From NCBI GenBank assembly GCA_009746045.1, contig RPFO01000547.1:1-38025 (forward strand): a stretch of 38,025 nt of DNA. Reading direction: 5' to 3'. The notes beneath the pieces are model-generated. The model was not told where the DNA came from, did not search any database, and saw only the letters and a list, made by a program, of their open reading frames with translations. The stretch comes from Mesostigma viride. Taxonomy: Eukaryota; Streptophyta; Mesostigmatophyceae; Mesostigmatales; Mesostigmataceae. The stretch's first letter is position 1; the number at the start of each line of letters is the position of its first letter. Of the stretch, positions 27,270 to 35,847 are shown piece after piece. The translations under genes were made by a program, and so were the position numbers.

Positions 27270-27626
27270 TTACTGAAGAAGCTGGCCGAGTATGGGATTT
27301 TTTACCTTCGCTCCATCAACCCGTCTTTCGAGGTTGGACAAGGCGCTCAGACCAGTGTTTGCGACCGAGTACGCTTTCCCGAGCAGCGTACTCTTCGCGA
27401 TCATGTTGGATGGGATGTGTCCGAGCGCGGAATCGACAATGCCCGCCGCCTGTTTGGCAGCCCGCGCCCCGTCGCCAATTTTTGAGATGACTTCGCCAGC
27501 GACGTGCCCGGCTTTCTTGACAGCTGACACGATGGCCGCCCCGTCGCCGACCCTCTTGATAGCGTTGCCGGCAAACTCTCCCACGCGTCTAGCCACGTTT
27601 CCGATTGCTCCAAAATTAACTTTCAT
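27270..27626 (-). CDS. Small basic amphipathic virion protein, pVI-like (118 aa)
   Basis: ATG at 27626 (MKVNFGAIGNVARRVGEFAG) is preferred over an upstream in-frame ATG at 27689 because the longer form overlaps the preceding gene more and adds an unrelated-looking N-terminus. It overlaps the upstream stop by 11 bp. The product is a series of Gly/Ala/Val/Lys amphipathic helices (AIKRVGDGAAIVSAVKKAGH). Adenovirus pVI and its PLV/polinton counterparts are similar membrane-active cement proteins encoded next to the capsid gene. The comparison is by composition and position only. Confidence 0.55.
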   Translation of the reverse strand: MKVNFGAIGNVARRVGEFAGNAIKRVGDGAAIVSAVKKAGHVAGEVISKIGDGARAAKQAAGIVDSALGHIPSNMIAKSTLLGKAYSVANTGLSALSNLERRVDGAKVKNPILGQLLQ

Positions 27627-28571
27627 CGTCCTCGATAGTACTAGATGGCTGAGAAATAAATCTGGTTTGTGGCTGGACGGTCCTGTCAAGGGCCATATAC
27701 TTCAAAACGCTCCCGATCTTCCTCGCCTCTATTCCCATCGCCTTCTGAGGGCTTATGCGGAAGGAGAGCTGAAGAGCCCAATCCGAGTAGACAGTTATAG
27801 GAGCGTCGTCCTCGTCGAGCAGTCGGATCGTGATGTTGCTGGGAGAGTCCTTGAGATGCTGCCACAAAGGGGTCGCTGCCTGCCAAACAATGGGTTCTAA
27901 GAACTGCGACATGTTGGGACAGACGGCCAAAAGGCCTCCATATCCCGTGCCTGTCGACGATGATATCACGTTTCCTCGAACGATGTCGCTGTATACATAC
28001 ACCATTCTCAGTCTCCCATTCGTTGCTGGCCGGTTGCTAGCGAGGACACCTGTGAAAGGATATGATCCTTCCATGAGCCCCAACACCCGGCCCGTGGGCT
28101 CATCCACCGCGACAGAGAACTCGGTGGCATTTGTCACGGTAAAAGACTAGTCGCCCTGTTGTACGTGACCGAGAACCCAGGATCTACCGCCTTCAAAGCT
28201 TCCTCTATGTTTTTTCGGTTTTCGATAGTCGTGTACGAGCCGAGCGGCAAGGTCACCTTCGTAGGGGACTCGCTGCCAGACAAACGGACAGTGAAGTATC
28301 GGTTTCCTTCGCTGATGTGAGTCTGTTCAAACGGGATGGTCATGAGGGTAAGCCCGACGTCGTGATAATCGTCAAGGAGTCCCGCCGGGATGTCCCATAC
28401 CGGATCCACTAGCGTCCCGCGAGTTCGGTTCTCCGTGCGAAGAGTGAGTGTCAGCGTTTCCTGGATGAACTCTTCATCGGCCACTTCTTCTGACAATAGC
28501 TCAGAAGTAATTTCGTTTGTCCCAAAAACCTTGACGACGCCTTCCTCAATTTTCGCCGATGCCCTTTTCAT
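27616..28571 (-). pseudogene. Minor capsid/penton candidate, split by a frameshift (about 317 aa)
   Basis: One frame runs from ATG 28571 (MKRASAKIEEGVVKVFGTNE) to a TGA at 28136-28134. A second frame, without its own ATG nearby, starts there and ends at 27616. The break lies at a TTTT run (about 28146-28149, plus-strand AAAA): one more T restores a smooth passage from NRATSL to FTVTNATEF. The second part contains VYVYSDIVR and ITIRLLDEDDAPI ... ALQLSFR. This layout (central VTxxYN..xxFTVT strand pair, YVYxDIV, IxIxLxDexGxP) matches, from memory, a conserved protein found beside capsid genes in polinton-related elements. The penton role is inferred. Confidence 0.6.
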
Positions 28572-28714
28572 GGCGCGCCTTGTCTTCCCTGTGAGTGGCT
28601 TCTTCTACAGTAGAGCATGGCTGCCTCAATGAACTCTCGTGGGACATTTGGATGGAGGGTCATCCATTGAGAGATCTCGAGCATCTCGGCGTCAGTGAAC
28701 AGCGGGCTGCTCAT
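28568..28714 (-). CDS. 48-residue micro-ORF coupled to the next gene
   Basis: ATG at 28714 (MSSPLFTDAEMLEISQWMTL) to TGA 28570-28568, whose TGA overlaps the ATG of the following gene (ATGA). The upstream zinc-finger gene ends 2 nt before its start. It fills the gap exactly, which argues that it is real. Helical and acidic, no family recognised. Confidence 0.6.
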   Translation of the reverse strand: MSSPLFTDAEMLEISQWMTLHPNVPREFIEAAMLYCRRSHSQGRQGAP

Positions 28715-28716
28715 GT

Positions 28717-29220
28717 TTACTCTTCTGTGAGATTTTTTTCAGCGCCTTCTTTTGGAATTCCCACGACCGTGTTGTGGACCCTCCTGAGATGCAGCAGGAG
28801 GTTTTTTTCGTTTGCGAACGTGCTCTTACACCCGGGTTGTGGGCATTTCCACCTCGCGCCTCCCACCTGGACTCGTTTCCCGACAGGTACACCCGCAGGC
28901 TCCGGGGGTGCCGCCACTGCTTCATCGACGACAACCGGTTCGGGAGCCGGCGCGACAGGGGCCGGTTGGGCATACGCGGACAATGGGGGGTACGCGACCG
29001 GTCTAGAGTTCGCCATCACTGACGCCATGAGAAGGGCATCCTTGAACCCTCGCGCCTCTGCGACCTTCCCTTTGTTCACCGCTCTTCGGACCGGCGCGCT
29101 GTGGATGACAATGGTGTTGGTCGATGAAGCGGTCACCTGCGACTGGGGTGCGACCTTACGCTTCGGTTTTCCCCTTTTACTTGAAGGACGGCGCCGTGCT
29201 GATTTCTGACGCCTTGCCAT
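28717..29220 (-). CDS. C2H2 zinc-finger protein with basic N-terminus (167 aa)
   Basis: ATG at 29220. Residues 1-30 are very basic (MARRQKSARRRPSSKRGKPK), 75-115 are Pro/Ala/Val-rich, and near 125-148 a single finger reads WKCPQPGCKSTFANEKNLLL then HLRRVHN, with spacing C-x4-C-x12-H-x4-H. It could be a DNA-packaging or transcription protein of the virus. The finger may also be a host acquisition. Position between structural genes favours a virion or late-gene role. Confidence 0.7.
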   Translation of the reverse strand: MARRQKSARRRPSSKRGKPKRKVAPQSQVTASSTNTIVIHSAPVRRAVNKGKVAEARGFKDALLMASVMANSRPVAYPPLSAYAQPAPVAPAPEPVVVDEAVAAPPEPAGVPVGKRVQVGGARWKCPQPGCKSTFANEKNLLLHLRRVHNTVVGIPKEGAEKNLTEE

Positions 29221-29242
29221 TTCTGCATATAATCATAGATTT

Positions 29243-29740
29243 TTATAACGTCCAAGTGAGGGTCTTGTTAGTCGACACGGCCATTTTTCCAGCGCGCGAC
29301 TTGCAAAACGCCGTAGAGAGTGCTATGTTTGTTGACGTGTCAGTGGTGATGCGAGGAATCCGCAATGCGATTTCAAACACCCCGTCATCCTCCTCGTATC
29401 CTGAAACAACATTCCAGTTGCTGCCAATTATAACGTTTACCGGCCAGACGGACAGGCCGCTAGCCGTTAAGCGATATGGGTTTGATATGTCGAGAATCGT
29501 TGGTGGGTTGTTATCAAATGTTAACCTGACAAGGATATTGGTCAACGCGGTCGGAAGAGTTAGTTCCGATTGTGTGGCCGGGTCGTGGAAAGACATCACG
29601 GCCACAGGGGCGCCGTGCCAAAATTGCGGAAGCGGGTAGTCGTATATGGGCTGCCTCAGACCGACCAAAGAATCTGCTTCCAATATCGTGTGCGATATAC
29701 GCCTAGTTTCTCGGACATCTTCATACAGGGCCACGTCCAT
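29243..29740 (-). CDS. Unassigned 165-residue PLV structural-type protein
   Basis: ATG at 29740 (MDVALYEDVRETRRISHTIL) to stop at 29243. The frame stays open for some way upstream with a plausible sequence (SSLSSIGGNHG), so the true N-terminus may lie further up and have lost its ATG through an indel. Beta-rich and moderately hydrophobic. The region TNILVRLTFDNNPPTILDIS and the lack of catalytic motifs suggest a virion component. Confidence 0.5.
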   Translation of the reverse strand: MDVALYEDVRETRRISHTILEADSLVGLRQPIYDYPLPQFWHGAPVAVMSFHDPATQSELTLPTALTNILVRLTFDNNPPTILDISNPYRLTASGLSVWPVNVIIGSNWNVVSGYEEDDGVFEIALRIPRITTDTSTNIALSTAFCKSRAGKMAVSTNKTLTWTL

Positions 29741-29787
29741 CCCGTGATTGCCGCCAATTGACGACAGGCTTGAACCATAATAGTAGC

Positions 29788-32552
29788 TTAGGCTAGAAGC
29801 AAATAAAAGCGGGTCGGGCCAGATACTGTTGGATCTAATACCTGGAACGTCACGGTCGCCAAATGGATCATACCAGTAACTGGAGGATCAACCAGTGAAA
29901 TATGATCACAGGTTATGTCAACGTACGACGAGGATTTTGATATTGTCGTTGTAGAAAAACCGCCAGTCCACGCTTCTCCAACGACTACGCTGATAAGCAA
30001 CGGATCATTGCTCAACTTGGTGTTTGAAAATCCAAGTCTTACATAAAACTTCCTTACCGACTGACGAGCTGGTAGAATCCCATATATTTTGGCAGTATAT
30101 TGGTTCATTTGCACGCCGTATTGAACATCGGGACACTTAACAACCGTGCGGATGACACTCTCATTCGTGAGTGTTAGCTCCTTAAACCAAGTATCCGCCA
30201 CACCCGGTACGGGTTTTGTGACGCTATATTTGCCAAAAATGCTACAATTCCTCGACGAGGTGGACCTGTGACGCAGCTCCAACACGTCTCCGACGGCTGT
30301 GTACGATCCGGATGGGTTGTTGGTTTTTAGAGAGTCGAACTCTATGTCTTGTAGGTCATCTTTGATTGGCCAGACATACGCGCCGTGGTACTCTCCGCTC
30401 AAGTGGAAGACTGGTCGGAGGGGCATCGGAATGTACGGGTCAAGAATGTCTGTAGGAGTGGTTGTAAATATACCGGACGAGTTTGAGATTTTAGTCATGT
30501 CACTAAGTTCTTGAGGAGTTGTTTTGGATATATAACGCTCCACCTTCCCATCCGATTTTCTTCGAAATGCCACCCAGTAGCTGTTTTGTTGTCTCCATGA
30601 TGAGTTTAACGTGTATCGAACCTTCGACTTCAGATTGTCAAACAGGTCGAGTGCATAGTCACTATGGTGCAGATTGATACCCAGCATACCCCAATGCGTC
30701 GTAGCCGCATTTCTCCAATTCTGATGGGCATCTGTCGTGGCCGGGTGATATTTATTCGTCAAAGACATAGTATTTTCTGCAAACGAGACGAAAGCATCGT
30801 TGCTGCCCAAATATAGCCGAAAACACAATAGAAATGGGCCGTCGATGAGCTGCTCTGAAAAAACAACACATTTGCTTGGTGCCGGAGTGGCTGTTTTTAC
30901 AAAAAAGAATTTTTCGGGAGACCCTTCAAAGTAGTATTTCGAAGCTTCTGCTTGCAGCGTGGTCACGGAGTGGCGCGAGAATGATTCTAGAGAATGGAGC
31001 GTCGTAGCGGGGCCGTCTATCTCCACGGTCTCTCCTGACAGGTTTGGCGAGTCCTTTACGGTTACGATCCTGTATCTGAGTTCTACATCATCGCCTTCGG
31101 ATGGATTTTGAAACGTCGTTGTCTTCAACGTCCCATCCAAGGCCCCTTGAGATACTCCGTTCGCCAACAGATGAAAACCGGTGAGAGGAGGCAACGACTT
31201 TCCCCACCCCACATCATGGTCCGCGTAGACGCCGTTGATCGCGATTTTTACAGGATTTAGATATGAAATGTAGGAACTTGGTGTCCGGATGCCGGAGTGC
31301 AGTTGGCTCATTTTTGAAACGCATACCATCACCCCTCCTTTGTGGGTGGTGTAGGAGGTGAGGGTCGAGTCGTTGTAGACGTCTATCTCGTAGTTCATAT
31401 ACTTGTTACTATCTGCCGCGACTGGCGCGGTGATTACGGCGTCTTCCCCGCGCAGTCCCCCGTTTTGCGAGAGGGAGACTCCGCCGATGGTCGGAGTGGT
31501 CGGCGTGAGCTGGGTGGAATTCATGTACCACCTGATGGGGAGTTTGCGTTGGTATGCGAAGGGGGTCGTCATCTTTATGCCCTGTTTGAGGGTCGTTCCC
31601 TCTACGACCTCCCAATTAGCGGTGGTTGGATTGGTGCTCCAGTAGAGTGCGTTCACAGGGTCAATCGGACCCATTCGCCAGTCCGTCAGTGGCGAGTATG
31701 TACGCGTGATGGTGAAGGATCTCCCAGTTAGTGGAAGGCGGCGGTTGTCGTCGCGAATCGTGGCGAAAGACAACAACTCCACGCGGAGAGGGAGGCCGTT
31801 AAATCGAGATCCGCCGAGACCATAGAAAGAGTCGGAAAAGTATGGATATCCTACCTCTCCGTCCACAACGCTCTCCCCCGTGCGCGCCTGGGTCGTGTGG
31901 TAGTCGCGATAGGTAAACTTACAGATTCCACTCGCGTCGCCATTCGTAACGTTGTAGGGCAGCTGGACTCGCACATCCTGGTCATTGATGACGTTGAACG
32001 CGTTTTGGTGCGACACGGTCGTCCCGTCTTCGAGATGGAGGACGAAATCCCCGTTCAAGTTAGCTATCGACGTTTTGCCTACCCCGTGTTGGTCAAAAAG
32101 GTAGTCCAATTGCGCGCGGGTCAGGACTCTGCCACCAGGGTCTAGCAACGTATCAGGGCTAAAGTCGAAGACGTGGTACTGGGTCGCTCCCACTTTCGCC
32201 GTAAGGTAAGGTTCATTTAGAGTGAGATCGTCGACTAAAGTAGTCCCTGATTTAAAATAGGAATACCCATTCACGACGAGACTGTAAGCAAGTTCCGATG
32301 GGTCGCTTGCGGTCTCGTCGTCGTAATTGTCTCCGAGTCGCACATTTGTCGGCTGGCTCGGGTAGAAAATTTTGAATCCGTCGACAACGAGTGACTCATC
32401 GAATGGATGTGAATGCCAAGAAGTAACGTCACGCTAGCTTGAAGCCCATCTATGTCTGTTTCGATGTTAGAAACACGCTCCTCCATTTCAGGGTCGAGCG
32501 TTAACCCGGTGGCGAGATTGGTCGGTCTGCTCAATGTTGTTAGAACGACCAT
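29788..32552 (-). pseudogene. Large putative virion spike or attachment protein, one frameshift (about 920 aa)
   Basis: The N-terminus starts at ATG 32552 (MVVLTTLSRPTNLATGLTLD), with a short coiled coil (MEERVSNIETDIDGLQASV). Near 32400-32410 the frame breaks; after it a second frame reads HPFDESLVVDGFKIFYPSQP and is open to a stop at 29788. One missing base, possibly in the CC before ATTCGATG, would join them. The body is beta-rich with many Tyr/Thr/Asn residues and no enzyme motif. Size, an N-terminal coiled coil and placement at the start of the structural arm suggest a trimeric fibre or spike. No family recognised. Confidence 0.6.
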
Positions 32553-32576
32553 TTATTATCTACCTAGAATATAAAC
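32553..32576. promoter_or_regulatory. 24-bp bidirectional promoter/leader between divergent PLV arms
   Basis: Only 24 bp separate the ATG of the spike gene (32552, minus) and the ATG at 32577 (plus). The gap is AT-rich with TATAAA just before the plus-strand ATG and AATAAAT at the minus-strand start. Either transcripts are nearly leaderless or the promoters lie inside the opposite coding sequence. Confidence 0.5.
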
Positions 32577-33104
32577 ATGGCCTCTGAGGCTTCAGAGACC
32601 CCAACGAGCTACCAAGACGAAACCTTCGCCGAGACGCGGGAAGAGCAGGTTGACCTGGTCAAGACAATTCGAAAGGGACAACCGCTGAATGATGAACAGA
32701 AAAAAGCCCTTCGCGACAAAATGAGGGTTTACCAGCAACGCGCAAAAGCCGAGAGGGAGAAGAGACGAAACGAAGAAAAGGAGGCAGAGATAACGAAACG
32801 AAAGGTCCTTGCAAAGGAATTGGAGATTCAGCGGCAAAGGCTAGTCGAACTCGAGCTGCAAGAAGCCCGCAACAAATCGCGGATTGAACGCCTTCTCGCT
32901 GAAGATTCCGTCGCCTCAACCCCCGCCGACACGCCAAAACCAAGACGGGGTCGAAAGCCCAAGGAGACAGAGCCGGACTCTCCGCCACCCCCGATCAAGA
33001 CCCGACAGCTCCCACCTCCACCACCGCCACCTGTCGCGATGACGCCATACGAGATGCGCATGGCCGCCATCCGCGCGTCTCTCCTTGCTAGTCTGGACGA
33101 TTAA
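32577..33104 (+). CDS. Coiled-coil protein with AT-hook-like motif (175 aa)
   Basis: ATG MASEASETPTSYQDET. Residues about 45-105 form a highly charged coiled coil (RAKAEREKRRNEEKEAEITK). PKPRRGRKPKE near 120 resembles an AT-hook. A polyproline stretch follows, and the C-terminus is MTPYEMRMAAIRASLL. It lies directly before the packaging ATPase, 12 bp apart. Function unknown; DNA binding during packaging or replication is a guess from the AT-hook. Confidence 0.6.
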   Translation: MASEASETPTSYQDETFAETREEQVDLVKTIRKGQPLNDEQKKALRDKMRVYQQRAKAEREKRRNEEKEAEITKRKVLAKELEIQRQRLVELELQEARNKSRIERLLAEDSVASTPADTPKPRRGRKPKETEPDSPPPPIKTRQLPPPPPPPVAMTPYEMRMAAIRASLLASLDD

Positions 33105-33116
33105 AATGTCTTCAGA

Positions 33117-34000
33117 ATGATAATGGCTATCATCGAAGAGCGACGAATTCATTCACTTGAGAACAAAGACATCAAGCAACGATACGCCCCACAGCGTCCT
33201 GCTCCACCGAATATGCCGAGTCTTCATTTCATCGCAAACTTCTGCGGAGCTCGACGGTCTGGGAAAACTACATCGGCAGTCAACATGGCGAAGGCTTACT
33301 TTGCTAACAACTCATTCGACAAGCTGTACCTCATTTCAGGGAGTGCCCACACGGAGCCAAAATACAAGGAGCTCCCGGAACCAGCTATGACGATGGAAGT
33401 CTACTCTAACCTGGCATTCGATGGGATGATAGATCATATAAAGTCTGACCTCCACGAATACGAGAGGTACAAGGACGATCTCAAGGTCTGGGAAACGTTC
33501 AAACGCGAATACGTGGAGGGAAAAAAAACGCAGAACTCATGGACCTCTCCATGTACCTACGCCTTGATGCAATGAACTGGGATAAACCTGCGACAAGGTT
33601 CGAGCACGGTCCTCCTTCGTCGCTCATTCTGATAGACGACATGCAAGGCAGTGCCCTCTATCAGAGCTCTAGCAAAAACGCTGTTGCGGCTTTCGCGTTC
33701 AAACACAGACACTTCCTCACGAGCATGATTTTCCTGACACAGGCGTACACGAGCGGTGGCGTACCACGAGCAGTGCGAGCGAATATATCGTTTCTTGCGC
33801 TGTTCAGAACGAAGGACCATCGAGCCGCGCGACAGATCGCGGAAGAGAGCGCGGGGGCTGTGGCGCCGGACGAGTTTCTCGCGCTATGGGACCACGCCGT
33901 CAAGGACGATCCTCACGACTTCTTCGCTGTCGACTTCGACCAGCGCGACCCGAAAAAAATGTTTCGTCGAAACTTCAATACATTTCTCTCGATAAAATAA
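33117..34000 (+). pseudogene. A32-like DNA-packaging ATPase, split by a frameshift in an A8 run
   Basis: The first part (ATG 33117) has the P-loop FCGARRSGKTTSAV near residues 42-55. The second part, in another frame from about 33530, has Walker B SSLILIDDMQG and the sensor-like FLTQAYTSGGVPRAVRANIS. The frame changes at the A8 run 33521-33528; one missing A (or two extra) would explain it. The order of motifs and total length of about 294 residues fit the FtsK-HerA/A32 ATPases that pump viral DNA into capsids in PLVs, virophages and nucleocytoplasmic viruses. If the break is real, packaging would be lost; if not, it is an assembly error. Confidence 0.75.
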
Positions 34001-34022
34001 TTTTCTCTGAACATGATATACT

Positions 34023-34343
34023 ATGGATATTCCGTCCATCAAACGATACGCAGGCGCCGAGAAGGAGTACGTGTTGGACACCCAAGCACTCCTCCGATAT
34101 TGTTCGGGTTCTCGACTGGGGCAGAAAACTCTAGAACGTGTCGTCAGGATCCTTCAAGAAGCAGGCCACAACGACACGATTCCGTCCACCTGTCACGACA
34201 TGAGCCCCGAAATCCGATTGGCCATCCTCGCCTTGGTGGGCGATCGCAGGCGTCCACGTGGGCGCTCACCCTCCAAAACGGAAAAAACGACACGAACCGA
34301 AACGGCCTCGAGGGCGCCCAAGGATCCACCCCGTAGGGTATAA
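34023..34343 (+). CDS. Small basic protein of unknown function (106 aa)
   Basis: ATG MDIPSIKRYAGAEKEYVLDT to a stop at 34343. The N-terminal 60 residues look folded and helical (LGQKTLERVVRILQEAGH). The C-terminus is basic with RRRPRGRSP, similar to an AT-hook, and ends PKDPPRRV. It sits between the ATPase and the recombinase with gaps of 22-26 bp, in line with the tight PLV packing. Confidence 0.55.
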   Translation: MDIPSIKRYAGAEKEYVLDTQALLRYCSGSRLGQKTLERVVRILQEAGHNDTIPSTCHDMSPEIRLAILALVGDRRRPRGRSPSKTEKTTRTETASRAPKDPPRRV

Positions 34344-34369
34344 AAAGCCTCGAGCCAAAAAATTGTCTC

Positions 34370-35635
34370 ATGTTCAGTCATCAGATGACGGTGACCGTAG
34401 AGGAGCGTCGCGAGCAATGGCGACGGGCCCAGGCGAAGAGGCGAGCAATCGCCCGCGACCAGACGAACTGCATCTCGGCGAAAAGCAAGGTCAAGAAGGG
34501 CGTCTGGAATCCCAGTGACCGATGGATCGCAAATAACCCCGAGTGCGCTGAAAAAATCGGCTTGCAGGCGACCTCTCCACCCTCGCCGGAGCCACCGCAC
34601 CACGAGGAACCGCCTGCGCGACCTACTGATGGACGATACTGGACCTTCGACGAGGCCGTCGCCGCAGCGGATGCCCGGCCAGAGCATCACGAGCCTGGCA
34701 GGCCCTCGAGAGAGCGCGGGGCGACGCGCAAAACCGCGAAGGGGTACATCGGCAGGCTCCGAGTTCTCCTCGACAGGCTGGGGTGCTCGCAGGACGAATC
34801 AGTCGACTGCCTCGCCGACACCGCCCGTGTCCTGCGCGTCGTCCACGAAACCTCGGAACCCAAACGCAAGCTCGCACACTCGAAAGAGGATGCGTGGAGG
34901 GAGAACGAGAAGAACTTGCTCGGAGTGATAAACGGGGTGAATCGAATGATGCCACCTGAAAAGAGGCTCCCACGCGACGTGACGGACGCGTACGCTGCTC
35001 GAGTCAATGAGCTGAAGGTCGGCGACCTCGACAGGAAATTCGACAGGGCCGAGAGCAAGCCACTGAGGTATACGTACGAGCAGCTCCAGCGGATCGCCGC
35101 CGCCGAGTACAAAAAGGACCCTACGTCTGACGCCGCTTTGATGGGTCTTATTTACCTGTCCGGCGAGAAACTGCCACCAACCAGGTACGACCACGACAAA
35201 ATGCGCGTTGTCAGTTCTATCAGCGAGCTCGAGCCACACGAGAACGGATACATTCCGAGCGAGCGCCGCATGATAATTCAACGTTTTAAGACGGCAGAGA
35301 CGTACGGCACGTACGACTACCAAATTCCAGACGGGTACAAGAAGCTGATTAACGCGTTGCAGGCTCGAGCTCATCAGAAGTACGTGTTCGAGGACCCAAA
35401 AAATCCAGGCGAATACATGAAGCACGAGTATTATTCTGCGAAGTACAACCGCATCTACCACGGCATTGATGCAACGAGGCAGGCGTACATCACCCGTTTC
35501 CTGAAGGGCGCTTCGTGGAAAAAGCGAAAATGGGCTGGTGACTTGATGGGGCACGACGTACTTACAGGAGCCGTTTACGAGCGGCAGGCGGGGGGCCCTC
35601 TCCTCAGGCGGGCGGCGAGACGTGCGGACGGCTGA
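34370..35635 (+). CDS. Tyrosine recombinase/integrase of the PLV/virophage type (421 aa)
   Basis: ATG MFSHQMTVTVEERREQWRRA, with a long basic N-terminal part. Catalytic domain from about 230: first Arg in LPPTRYDHDKM (R272; PLV and virophage enzymes have PPRRLDY here), Lys in QRFKTAE (K307), DATRQAY (R370), MGHDVLT (H395) and AVYERQ (Y403). All residues needed for strand cleavage are present, so the enzyme may be active and is the likely cause of integration. The N-terminal 120 residues contain RRAQAKRRAIARDQ and a Pro/His-rich linker. Confidence 0.8.
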   Translation: MFSHQMTVTVEERREQWRRAQAKRRAIARDQTNCISAKSKVKKGVWNPSDRWIANNPECAEKIGLQATSPPSPEPPHHEEPPARPTDGRYWTFDEAVAAADARPEHHEPGRPSRERGATRKTAKGYIGRLRVLLDRLGCSQDESVDCLADTARVLRVVHETSEPKRKLAHSKEDAWRENEKNLLGVINGVNRMMPPEKRLPRDVTDAYAARVNELKVGDLDRKFDRAESKPLRYTYEQLQRIAAAEYKKDPTSDAALMGLIYLSGEKLPPTRYDHDKMRVVSSISELEPHENGYIPSERRMIIQRFKTAETYGTYDYQIPDGYKKLINALQARAHQKYVFEDPKNPGEYMKHEYYSAKYNRIYHGIDATRQAYITRFLKGASWKKRKWAGDLMGHDVLTGAVYERQAGGPLLRRAARRADG

Positions 35636-35847
35636 GGCCGAAAAAGTAGACAGTTTTCCCGTGGGAAATTTTCATGAATGTCGAAAATGATATCCTAAAC
35701 CGCATGCATTATACAGGAAATAAAAAAGTTCCATGGGACCATTTTTCTTGAGGGTCGAGGTTCGAGGGTTTATGTGGTTTTTAAACGAACTGAAATTTTT
35801 TAATCGAAACTTTTTTTTTCTAAGCATACGGTATACAACCTTCCAGA
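35636..35847. other. Spacer before the primase-helicase gene
   Basis: No ORF. AT-rich, with TTTATGTGG..TTTTTAAACG and a T9 run, ending in GGTATACAACC about 20 nt before the ATG. This is the longest gap in the plus-strand arm and a reasonable place for a promoter or replication origin, but no repeated motif is visible. Confidence 0.4.

Noticed and set aside
34799-35554. 251-codon minus-strand ORF
   Set aside because: Antisense shadow of the tyrosine recombinase gene, whose catalytic residues are all on the plus strand.
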